Shown one piece after another: positions 1 through 5,755 of a stretch of DNA of 5,755 nt. The stretch is from Thermoflexales bacterium (GTDB lineage Bacteria; Chloroflexota; Anaerolineae; Fen-1058), in NCBI GenBank assembly GCA_017882055.1, contig JADGQE010000273.1, forward strand, positions 1-5,755, read 5' to 3'. The translations under genes and the position numbers were made by a program. Each line of letters opens with the position of its first letter. The stretch's first letter is position 1. Under the pieces are notes generated by a model. That model was given only the letters and a program-made list of their open reading frames with translations, did not search any database and was not told the origin of the DNA.

Positions 1-735
1 ATCGTCACTTTCGCGATCGTGGCCGGCCTGTGGATCACCCGGCGCGAGGCCAAACGCAAAGGGCTGGACGAAAAACACTTTTATGATGCGATTCTCTGGG
101 TGATCTTCGCCGGCTTAATCGGCGCGCGATTATTCCACGTCATCGATCATTGGCCGGACGAATTTGCGCTGGATCCCGTCCGCGCGCTGTATATCTGGGA
201 AGGCGGCCTGGCGATCTGGGGCGGCGTGATCGGCGGCGGGCTTGCGCTGGCAATCTTCGCCTGGCGTCGGCATTTGCGCCTGGGTTTCTTGTTTGACCTC
301 GCCGCGCCCGGTGTGGTGCTGGGACAGGCGCTCGGCCGGTTCGCTTGCATTATCACGGGCGATGCGATGGGCAAACCGACGACGGGGCCGTTCGGGTTTG
401 CCTATACCAGCCACGATGCGATGGTTCCGCAGTTGGGCGTCTATTACACGCCGACGCCAGTATACGAAATCATCATGAATCTGGGCATTTTCGCGATCCT
501 CTGGCGGTTGCGCAAGAGAAACTTACCGGAAGGTGCACTGTTCTTGACCTATCTCCTGCTGTATTCGGTCGGACGCTTTTTCATTACCTTTTGGAGTTCC
601 TATCAGATCGTCGCCTTTGGTCTGAACCAGGCCCAGCTGATCAGTCTCGTGGCGATCATCGTCGGGCTGCCCTTATTGGTCGTTGTATTGCGCCGGGATA
701 AGGCGGCGCGTGTGCTAGCCAGTACCGAGTCCTAG
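1..735 (+). CDS. lgt: Prolipoprotein diacylglyceryl transferase, 5' end missing
   Basis: This integral inner-membrane enzyme transfers diacylglycerol from phosphatidylglycerol to the lipobox cysteine of prolipoproteins, the first step of lipoprotein maturation. The frame is open from base 1, so the start lies upstream. The GTG at 19 is probably internal, because family-like residues (IVTFAIVAGLW) are read before it. About 25-30 N-terminal residues, including the usual YG motif, should be missing; 244 residues are visible. Seen motifs are WEGGLAIWGG (196-225), the Lgt signature LGQALGRFACIITGD (319-363, Arg at 337-339), TPTPVYE (448-468) and SVGRFF (565-582, Arg at 574-576). Several hydrophobic segments match the multi-span topology. 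Compared with E. coli Lgt, the His of the HGG motif is Trp, the signature Asn is Cys, and the late EFFR motif reads TFWS. Such changes occur in distant Lgt proteins, so I still call it Lgt. No lspA or lnt is in view. Confidence 0.9.
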   Translation: MVTFAIVAGLWITRREAKRKGLDEKHFYDAILWVIFAGLIGARLFHVIDHWPDEFALDPVRALYIWEGGLAIWGGVIGGGLALAIFAWRRHLRLGFLFDLAAPGVVLGQALGRFACIITGDAMGKPTTGPFGFAYTSHDAMVPQLGVYYTPTPVYEIIMNLGIFAILWRLRKRNLPEGALFLTYLLLYSVGRFFITFWSSYQIVAFGLNQAQLISLVAIIVGLPLLVVVLRRDKAARVLASTES

Positions 736-758
736 ATTCTCGCCGTCATCACGAGCTT

Positions 759-1001
759 ATGACGCACCTGACTCTGTCTCGGTGGATTGGTCACATCACG
801 CTGCTTGGCATCGTGGTGCTGGCGGTGATCATAACCCGCTCGGCGAATGATCAACCGATGCGATTATCGACGGTCACGGCGCGCGCCAGGGCCACGCCTC
901 TCTCCGAACAATTTTCCGAAAATCACTTCGATCATTTGACGGCGCTCACCATTCGCTTCAACGGCGGCACATTCCTCAATCCGCTGGAGTTCCTTCCGTA
1001 A
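759..1001 (+). CDS. Small hypothetical protein with one N-terminal membrane segment
   Basis: This is an 80-residue protein that I do not recognise. A short N-terminus with Arg8 leads into one hydrophobic stretch at residues 10-26 (IGHITLLGIVVLAVIIT), which could be a signal anchor. A polar tail of about 50 residues follows, with no cysteines and no known motif. The gene lies 23 bases after the lgt stop on the same strand, so it may be co-transcribed. The ribosome binding site before the ATG is poor (only GAG in ACGAGCTT). The protein stops abruptly after FLNPLEFLP, and no related reading continues in another frame, so it could be the remnant of a longer secreted protein or a genuine small membrane protein. 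A chance open frame cannot be excluded. Confidence 0.45.
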   Translation: MTHLTLSRWIGHITLLGIVVLAVIITRSANDQPMRLSTVTARARATPLSEQFSENHFDHLTALTIRFNGGTFLNPLEFLP

Positions 1002-1035
1002 CACGATGGGCTACACCAACCGGCTAATCAGTCGT

Positions 1036-1065
1036 CAGGGTGCCCAATTCTTCTGGGCACGCCTG
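1036..1065 (+). terminator. Strong hairpin after the lgt/orphan pair, possible terminator
   Basis: A perfect 7-bp inverted repeat, GTGCCCA (1040-1046) and TGGGCAC (1054-1060), encloses a 7-base loop. It is extended by CAGG (1036-1039) pairing with CCTG (1062-1065) across a single bulged G at 1061, giving 11 pairs. The position 35 bases after the orphan gene and before the copper operon suits a transcription terminator. However, no run of T follows (the sequence continues GCGATTCGATTTC), so it is not a textbook intrinsic terminator. It could instead stabilise the 3' end of the message. Confidence 0.4.
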
Positions 1066-1148
1066 GCGATTCGATTTCATCCGCCGTTTGCACCGGATTG
1101 AGTAGGCCATTTTGCCTAGTTGAGAACAGGCGGAATCACGCTAGGCGG

Positions 1149-1180
1149 TTGTTGGTAATGGCGTACAATAACAGTATGCC
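1149..1180 (+). promoter_or_regulatory. Candidate promoter with dyad upstream of the copper ATPase gene
   Basis: A near-perfect dyad is seen: GGCGTAC (1160-1166), seven bases, then GTATGCC (1174-1180), with 6 of 7 positions complementary. It overlaps TACAAT (1164-1169), one base from the -10 consensus, although no good -35 lies 17 bases before that. An alternative is TTGGTA (1152-1157) with 17 bases to TATGCC (1175-1180), which would place the dyad in the spacer and over the -10. That geometry resembles MerR/CueR-family promoters. No copper regulator gene is in the window, so the cognate factor is unknown. Both the promoter and operator assignments are inference from position and symmetry. 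Confidence 0.3.
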
Positions 1181-1218
1181 GTCAGAGCGGCGCTGAATCA
1201 ATTCGCACTCATTGCTAC

Positions 1219-1224
1219 AAGGAG
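1219..1224 (+). promoter_or_regulatory. Ribosome binding site of the copper ATPase gene
   Basis: AAGGAG lies seven bases before the ATG at 1232. It is close to the ideal Shine-Dalgarno sequence and spacing, and it fixes the start that includes the YHS domain. Confidence 0.8.
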
Positions 1225-1231
1225 CAAACTC

Positions 1232-3862
1232 ATGATAAAAGATCCAGTCTGCGGCATGGAAGTTGAGCCGTCATCGGCTTTCGCCACGCGCGAACACATG
1301 GGGCAGACTTTCTACTTCTGCTCACAGAATTGCGTCGATCAGTTTGATGCTGATCCGCACAAATATGCCATGGCCGGTTCGAGCACAACCGGCTACAACC
1401 CCGATCTGCCACTGGCGCGTATCGAATTGCCGATCGTCGGGCTGAAGAAAAATGATCGGGCGCAGGCTTTGGAGGGCGTTCTGCAATCAATGCCCGGCGT
1501 GCGCGCCGCTAAAATCAATGTCGGTTCGAGGACCGCGCTCGTCGAGTATGATGCGCCAGCCGTTACCATCGACGCGTTGTCCAAAGCCGTGAAGTTAGCG
1601 GGCTATCGCGTGGGCGGTGCACAGACTCGCATCGGCATCGCCGATCTGCACTGTGCTTCATGCGTCAAGTTTATCGAGGATGGTTTGAAGGCCACGCCCG
1701 GCGTGATCGATGCAACAGTCAATATCGGCACGCAGGAAGCCACGATCGACTATCTGCCCGAAAAGACTTCGCTGCCTCAATTGCGCAGCGCCATCGAAGA
1801 AGTGGGCTACCAGACCAGATCAGCGGCCAGCGACGAACCGGAGGATAAGCAACGTGCCGAGCATGAACGCGAATATCGCCGCTTAATGAACAAGTTCTGG
1901 CTCGCAGCCGCTATCTCGATTCCGGTGTTGATTGCGGCGTATCCGAAATTCCTACCCATCATTCGCGACTGGCCAATGGAGACGCTGCGCCTCGCCTGGG
2001 GCGTGTCGGCGCTTCTGACTCTGCCGGTGTTGTTTTACTCCGGGGGTCACTTCTTCAGCGGAGCGTGGGCGGCGCTTAAGCATCGCTCGGCCAACATGAA
2101 CACTCTGGTTGCCCTGGGCACAGTCGCAGCGTGGCTGTACTCGACTATCGCCATTCTGTTTCCAAGCATTTTCCCGGAAGGTACATCCGAGCCGTTCTAT
2201 GATGTGGTCGCGGTCGTCATCGCCCTGGTGGTATTAGGGCAGGCACTGGAACTGCGCGCCAAAGGTCGTACCAGCGAAGCGATCAAGAAACTGATGGGCC
2301 TGCAAGCCAAGACAGCACGCGTCATCCGTAGTGGTCAAGAGATCGATATTCCCGTCGAAGAAGTGCTGGCCGGCGATATTGTGCTGGTACGCCCCGGCGA
2401 GAAAGTGCCGGTCGATGGGTTGATTATTGAAGGCAGTTCGGCGGTCGATGAATCGATGCTCACCGGCGAATCGCTGCCTGTGTCGAAGAAGTCCGGCGAC
2501 GAAGTGATCGGTGCGACGTTGAATAAGACCGGCGCGTTCAAGTTCCGCGCGACGAAGGTCGGCAAGGACACGGCGCTGGCGCAGATTGTCAAGATGGTGC
2601 AGGACGCGCAGAACAGCAAAGCGCCGATCGCGCGACTGGCGGATACCGTATCCGGTTACTTCGTGCCGATCGTGATGATCCTCGCGGTAATCACCTTCGT
2701 GGTCTGGTTTGACTTCGGCCCGCAGCCCCCACTGGTCTTTGCCCTGGTGACGAGTGTGACGGTGTTGATCATCGCCTGCCCGTGCGCGCTCGGTCTCGCC
2801 ACGCCGATGAGTTTGATGGTGGGCATCGGCAAGGGCGCGGAGAACGGCATCCTGATTCGATCGGGTGAAGCGCTGCAAACGGCGCATCAGATCAAGACGG
2901 TGGTGCTGGATAAGACCGGCACCATCACCAAAGGCAAGCCGGAACTGACTGATGTCGTCGTGGTCGGTGAATGGCAAGAGAACGACTTGCTGCGACTGGC
3001 GGCCTCAGTCGAGCGATCCTCGGAACATCCGTTGGCTGAAGCCATCGTCGAAGGTGGGAAGGCCCGCCAGTTGAACCTTGTGGAACCGAGTGCCTTTGAG
3101 GCAGTGCCGGGCCACGGCGTGATTGCGACGGTGGAAGGGCGACGAGTCGTATTGGGCAATCTCAAGATGATGCAGCGCGAATCAAGCGCCCTGGGTAATC
3201 TGGAAGCGAAAGCCGCGCAGTTGGCCGACGATGGCAAGACGCCGATGTATGTTGCAATCGATGGTCATGCGGCGGGCATCGTGGCCGTGGCTGATACCGT
3301 CAAAGAGGATTCGGCTGAAGCGATCGCGGCTCTGCACAAGATGGGGATTGAAGTAGTGATGATCACGGGCGACAATCAGCGCACCGCCAATGCGATTGCG
3401 CGACAAGTCGGCGTCGATCGAGTCTTAGCCGAGGTCTTGCCGGAAGACAAAGCGCACAACGTGCATCTCCTTCAAGCAGAAGGTAAAAAAGTCGCGATGG
3501 TGGGCGACGGCATCAACGATGCGCCCGCGTTGGCGCAAGCAGATGTCGGTTTGGCCATCGGCACCGGCACGGATGTCGCGATCGAAGCCTCAGACATCAC
3601 CTTGATCAAAGGCAGCCTGAAGGGCGTCGTCACCGCCATCGAAGTGAGCCGCGCCACGATGCGCAACATCAAACAGAATCTAGTCGGCGCGTTCATTTAC
3701 AACGCACTGGGTGTGCCGGTCGCGATGGGCGTGCTGTATCCGTTCTTCGGCATTTTGCTCAGCCCGCTGTTGGCCGGTGCGGCGATGGCCTTCTCGAGTG
3801 TGACCGTCGTCAGCAATGCCAATCGGCTGCGCACGTTCAAGCCGCGCTTCAGCGCGAAGTAA
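1232..3862 (+). CDS. copA: Copper(I)-exporting P1B-1 ATPase with N-terminal YHS domain
   Basis: This membrane pump uses ATP to drive Cu(I) out of the cytoplasm. Domains in order over 876 residues: a YHS domain at 1-47 (DPVCGM at 4-9, Cys30 and Cys34); a heavy-metal-associated-like fold at about 63-128 whose metal loop reads GLKKNDRA with no cysteines; and an intact HMA domain at about 133-197 with CASC at 141-144. The transport core starts near 220. It carries TGES at 411-414 (actuator), the CPC membrane metal site at 516-518, DKTGT at 560-564 with phosphorylated Asp560, the HP pair at 599-600 and GDGINDAP at 758-765. YN at 823-824 and MAFSS at 852-856 in the last two helices are the P1B-1 signature for Cu(I)/Ag(I), which argues against Zn, Cd or Co pumps. 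The start is supported by AAGGAG at 1219-1224. It is the first gene of the operon, 31 bases before the cupredoxin gene. The direction of export is inferred from the family. Confidence 0.95.
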   Translation: MIKDPVCGMEVEPSSAFATREHMGQTFYFCSQNCVDQFDADPHKYAMAGSSTTGYNPDLPLARIELPIVGLKKNDRAQALEGVLQSMPGVRAAKINVGSRTALVEYDAPAVTIDALSKAVKLAGYRVGGAQTRIGIADLHCASCVKFIEDGLKATPGVIDATVNIGTQEATIDYLPEKTSLPQLRSAIEEVGYQTRSAASDEPEDKQRAEHEREYRRLMNKFWLAAAISIPVLIAAYPKFLPIIRDWPMETLRLAWGVSALLTLPVLFYSGGHFFSGAWAALKHRSANMNTLVALGTVAAWLYSTIAILFPSIFPEGTSEPFYDVVAVVIALVVLGQALELRAKGRTSEAIKKLMGLQAKTARVIRSGQEIDIPVEEVLAGDIVLVRPGEKVPVDGLIIEGSSAVDESMLTGESLPVSKKSGDEVIGATLNKTGAFKFRATKVGKDTALAQIVKMVQDAQNSKAPIARLADTVSGYFVPIVMILAVITFVVWFDFGPQPPLVFALVTSVTVLIIACPCALGLATPMSLMVGIGKGAENGILIRSGEALQTAHQIKTVVLDKTGTITKGKPELTDVVVVGEWQENDLLRLAASVERSSEHPLAEAIVEGGKARQLNLVEPSAFEAVPGHGVIATVEGRRVVLGNLKMMQRESSALGNLEAKAAQLADDGKTPMYVAIDGHAAGIVAVADTVKEDSAEAIAALHKMGIEVVMITGDNQRTANAIARQVGVDRVLAEVLPEDKAHNVHLLQAEGKKVAMVGDGINDAPALAQADVGLAIGTGTDVAIEASDITLIKGSLKGVVTAIEVSRATMRNIKQNLVGAFIYNALGVPVAMGVLYPFFGILLSPLLAGAAMAFSSVTVVSNANRLRTFKPRFSAK

Positions 3863-3893
3863 CATCTCAACGATCAACGAATGGAGAGATAAC

Positions 3894-4271
3894 ATGACAC
3901 CTGCACAAATTGTGGTTACGATCGCGGGCCTGGCCCTCAGCCTTTTCATTGCCTGGTTCTTCTGGTTTGCGCCCAAGGCGAAGACGCAAGCAGCCGTCAG
4001 TGCGAGCGGTGCACAAGAAGTGGCCGTCACCGTGAAAGGCGGATACACGCCTGATCTCATTGTCGTAAAAGCCGGGCGACCCGTGCGGCTGCGCTTCACA
4101 CGCCAGGAAAGTTCGGCCTGCTCAGAAATGGTACTTTTCCCCGACTTCAATCAAAGCGCCAAACTGCCGGAAGGTGAAGAGGTCAGCGTCGAGTTCACGC
4201 CTGACAAGCCCGGTGAATACGGCTTTCAATGCATGATGGGCATGCTGCGCGGCAAATTGATCGTGGAATGA
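3894..4271 (+). CDS. Membrane-anchored cupredoxin-domain copper-binding protein
   Basis: This is a predicted 125-residue protein with an N-terminal hydrophobic anchor at residues 5-26 and a small cupredoxin beta-sandwich at about 42-125 facing outside. The domain shows the small cupredoxin pattern: GGYTPDLIVVKAGRPVRLRF, SSACSE (Cys76), LFPDF, FTPDKPGEYGF, and a C-terminal metal loop CMMGM at 113-117. Cys76, Cys113 and the nearby Met residues are the likely copper ligands; a canonical His ligand in that loop is absent. The start is chosen at 3894 because GGAG lies at 3883-3886, seven bases before it, and because the anchor then begins at once. A start at 3816 would add 26 residues overlapping the ATPase gene with no ribosome binding site. 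It probably binds copper near or after the pump; the exact role (chaperone, buffer or oxidation) is not shown by the sequence. The stop overlaps an ATG at 4268. Confidence 0.85.
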   Translation: MTPAQIVVTIAGLALSLFIAWFFWFAPKAKTQAAVSASGAQEVAVTVKGGYTPDLIVVKAGRPVRLRFTRQESSACSEMVLFPDFNQSAKLPEGEEVSVEFTPDKPGEYGFQCMMGMLRGKLIVE

Positions 4272-4273
4272 TA

Positions 4274-4930
4274 ATGGAAAAAGCCCTGCTAACTTTCCTC
4301 TTCGCCGACCTTGCCGGATTCACCGCTCTCGCCGAAACGCATGGCGATGATGTTGCGGCAGATGTAGTCGCTCGCTTTTATAATCTGGCGTATGCTTCGC
4401 GCATTGGTGAAGTGCGCCTGATTAAAACGATAGGGGATGCGGTGATGATTGTTGCCGATCAACCGCCCGCGGCGGTTTCAACCGCCCTTCGGCTTGTTGC
4501 ATCTGCGCGCGCTGAAACGGGTTTTCCGGCGGTGCGCGCCGGGTTACATAGCGGTTCAGCAGTGGAACGGTCAGGCGATTACTTCGGCGCAACAGTGAAT
4601 CTCGCTGCGCGTGTTACAGCGTATGCCCGCTCCGATCAAATTCTTTGCACGGAAGCCGTTGCCGAGTCAATTCGCAGTTTGGATGTTGCCGTGATACATT
4701 CAGTCGGGATCGTCAGTTTTAAAAACGTGGAGCAACCCGTTGCGCTTTTCGAGATCGAAGATGCGCAACGCCATATGACGCATCACGAAATTGATCCGGT
4801 CTGTCGTATGGGACTCGATCCTGATACCGCCCCGGCGCAGTTGCCGTTTCGAGATCGCCTGTATCACTTTTGTTCCTTTGCTTGTGCGCAAAAATTTGCG
4901 CAAGCCCCCGAATTTTATGCCAAAAACTGA
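4274..4930 (+). CDS. Class III adenylate cyclase domain fused to a C-terminal YHS domain
   Basis: This is a predicted soluble 218-residue cytosolic protein. Residues 1-165 form a class III cyclase homology domain. FADLAGFT holds metal-binding Asp12. IKTIGDAVMI holds Lys51 and metal-binding Asp55. SGDYFGATVNLAAR holds Asp102, Asn109 and Arg113. These match the two metal aspartates, the Lys/Asp adenine-selecting pair and the transition-state Asn and Arg of the family, so an active homodimeric adenylate cyclase is expected. Residues 171-218 are a YHS domain with DPVCRM (Cys177) and YHFCSFAC (Cys200, Cys204), like the ATPase N-terminus. GTGGA at 4263-4267 sits six bases before the ATG at 4274. 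The ATG at 4268, overlapping the cupredoxin stop, would add two residues. Either way the gene is translationally linked to the cupredoxin. G+C is about 54.5% over 4321-4920, only slightly low. Metal sensing by the YHS domain is inference. Confidence 0.85.
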   Translation: MEKALLTFLFADLAGFTALAETHGDDVAADVVARFYNLAYASRIGEVRLIKTIGDAVMIVADQPPAAVSTALRLVASARAETGFPAVRAGLHSGSAVERSGDYFGATVNLAARVTAYARSDQILCTEAVAESIRSLDVAVIHSVGIVSFKNVEQPVALFEIEDAQRHMTHHEIDPVCRMGLDPDTAPAQLPFRDRLYHFCSFACAQKFAQAPEFYAKN

Positions 4931-4968
4931 AAGCGGAAAACGCCGATCATTGGCAAGGCGATCAGCAC

Positions 4969-5334
4969 ATGAGTCCGCTGCATCTGCTCAGCGATGTTTT
5001 CATTGGAGGTGGATTCATCGTGCTAGGTTCTGCCTGGAGTGTGCTTTACAGCGCACAACGCGCGGGACAGATCGCCACGACTGGCTTATACACCTACGTG
5101 CGCCATCCTCAATACGTTGGCTTCATCTTGATCATGATCGGATTTCTGATCCAGTGGCCGACGCTGATCACGCTGATCATGTTCCCGATCCTGGTGATGA
5201 TGTATATCCGGCTGGCGCGGCGCGAAGAGCGCGAGGCGCTGACTCAGTTTGGCGTAGCCTATGCTAACTACGCGGCCAGCACACCGGCTTTCTTCCCGCG
5301 CCGGCTGCATCCATCAGCCAAACAACCACATTGA
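4969..5334 (+). CDS. Isoprenylcysteine carboxyl methyltransferase-like membrane protein, probably N-terminally truncated
   Basis: This 121-residue protein is related to the ICMT/phospholipid methyltransferase family of membrane enzymes, which use S-adenosylmethionine. Hydrophobic segments lie at about 5-24, 49-62 and 64-80. The family core TTGLYTYVRHPQYVGF (38-52) and the later REERE and FGVAYANYA motifs, the usual cofactor-site region, are intact. From memory, relatives found beside copper pumps are about 200 residues or more, with extra N-terminal helices. Here family-like residues (WQGDQH) are read in frame from 4951, before the first ATG at 4969, but nothing recognisable precedes them. 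This suggests loss of the 5' part next to the cyclase gene end. AAGG at 4955-4958 could still start translation at 4969. The substrate in such operons is unknown, and the gene may be functional, reduced or decaying. Confidence 0.75.
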   Translation: MSPLHLLSDVFIGGGFIVLGSAWSVLYSAQRAGQIATTGLYTYVRHPQYVGFILIMIGFLIQWPTLITLIMFPILVMMYIRLARREEREALTQFGVAYANYAASTPAFFPRRLHPSAKQPH

Positions 5335-5357
5335 TGTAATGACAGCGCGAATGACAC

Positions 5358-5365
5358 GGGGGGTG
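5358..5365 (+). promoter_or_regulatory. Ribosome binding site of the last gene
   Basis: GGGGGGTG lies four bases before the ATG at 5370. It is close to the GGAGGTG Shine-Dalgarno consensus and supports a start that would otherwise rest only on an open frame. A TGA at 5352-5354 excludes any earlier in-frame start. Confidence 0.5.
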
Positions 5366-5369
5366 TCCA

Positions 5370-5755
5370 ATGAAGAAGATCACTGGGTTGGTCGTGCTAT
5401 TTGCCATCGTGATTGGCATAGCCTTGTTGACGCAACAAGGCGCCGAGGAACGCGCCGTGCGGCGCGTGATCGATGAAATTCAATCAGCGGCGCTGAACGG
5501 CTTTCAACTCAACAATCCCAATGCGCTCGATACATACTTTGCCACGGTTCAGGAGGGCGCAGTTGCCGCCGGTCTGACCGAGACCCAACAGGCCTACCAA
5601 GATTTTGTCGCGAAACTGTCGGGGAGCACTGTGCAATTCCATTCGTTTGACATCAAAGCGATCGAAGTCCACGAAGATGCCCGGTTGCTGACTTTTCATT
5701 TCGGGAGTTGTGGGTGTTGGCTGACCCGCTCGGCGATGCGAATTGCCGGGCGGGT
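5370..5755 (+). CDS. Unrecognised exported or membrane-anchored protein, 3' end missing
   Basis: The frame stays open from the ATG at 5370 to the window edge, giving 128 complete codons and no stop. The N-terminus is a clear signal peptide or anchor: two lysines, then a hydrophobic run at residues 5-20 (TGLVVLFAIVIGIALL). A polar, partly helical region follows (RAVRRVIDEIQSAAL and onward). A strand-like stretch then contains FGSCGCW at about residues 109-115. The helix-then-strand order could fit an NTF2-like fold, but I cannot show this. The gene follows the methyltransferase-like gene after 35 bases on the same strand, so it may be the fifth gene of the copper operon, or the first of the next unit. 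The CGC pair could bind metal or form a disulfide. No function is assigned. Confidence 0.7.
   Translation, partial: MKKITGLVVLFAIVIGIALLTQQGAEERAVRRVIDEIQSAALNGFQLNNPNALDTYFATVQEGAVAAGLTETQQAYQDFVAKLSGSTVQFHSFDIKAIEVHEDARLLTFHFGSCGCWLTRSAMRIAGR

Noticed and set aside
1002..1231. tRNA or small RNA gene in the gap before the ATPase gene
   Set aside because: No cloverleaf, no GGTTCGAATCC-type T-arm and no acceptor stem were seen; only the hairpin and the dyad stand out.
2234..2977. Long open frame (247 codons) on the minus strand inside the ATPase gene
   Set aside because: It is rich in His, Arg and Asp with no recognisable motif or ribosome binding site, and it lies fully opposite strongly conserved ATPase motifs. 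It is an antisense shadow.
3816..3893. Possible 26-residue N-terminal extension of the cupredoxin
   Set aside because: It would overlap the ATPase 3' end, adds a sequence unlike a signal peptide, and has no ribosome binding site, whereas 3894 has GGAG at good spacing and opens directly into the anchor.
4229..4267. Upstream start for the cyclase gene inside the cupredoxin gene
   Set aside because: The extra residues are the cupredoxin metal-loop region read in another frame and have no cyclase similarity; starts at 4268 or 4274 place the domain correctly.
4274..4930. Clear compositional sign of recent transfer of the cyclase gene
   Set aside because: My count gives about 54.5% G+C over 4321-4920, only a few points below the sampled lines of the ATPase gene, which is too small a difference to argue transfer on composition alone.
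5163..5180. Short repeat of CTGATCA in the methyltransferase-like gene
   Set aside because: It simply encodes the repeated Leu-Ile-Thr residues of a membrane helix and has no separate structure.

Overview
The window (about 57% G+C by eye) looks like a bacterial chromosomal segment carrying a small copper-handling operon. It has two ordinary neighbours upstream and an unrecognised secreted or membrane-anchored protein running off the right edge. No rRNA, tRNA, transposase, CRISPR array or phage gene was seen. All supported genes lie on the + strand. The taxon cannot be fixed from the sequence. The Lgt variant (Trp instead of the His of the E. coli-type HGG motif, and a GLNQAQ-type tail) and the set of copper genes would suit Chloroflexota or a similar deep-branching lineage, but this is a weak inference.

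Layout: positions 1-735 hold the 3' part of lgt (prolipoprotein diacylglyceryl transferase), whose start lies before the window. Positions 759-1001 hold an 80-residue orphan membrane protein. Positions 1002-1231 are non-coding, with a strong hairpin followed by a candidate promoter/operator dyad. A well-formed ribosome binding site then starts a tightly packed operon: an 876-residue P1B-1 copper(I) ATPase with an N-terminal YHS domain (1232-3862), a membrane-anchored cupredoxin (3894-4271), a class III nucleotide cyclase fused to a C-terminal YHS domain (4274-4930), and a short isoprenylcysteine-methyltransferase-like membrane protein (4969-5334). The last gene (5370 to the right edge) has a signal or anchor segment and a CGC motif, and I do not recognise it.

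How the genes may work together: the ATPase should export Cu(I) across the cytoplasmic membrane, and the cupredoxin should hold copper on the outer face. The cyclase is the surprise. It keeps all six canonical catalytic residues of class III adenylate cyclases and ends in the same kind of cysteine-bearing YHS domain that opens the ATPase. This suggests, as inference only, a cytosolic copper-responsive cyclic-nucleotide signal encoded in the efflux operon. The methyltransferase-like gene directly after it appears to have lost its 5' third, because family-like residues can be read in frame before its first ATG. The cyclase may therefore have been inserted into an older ATPase-cupredoxin-methyltransferase operon.
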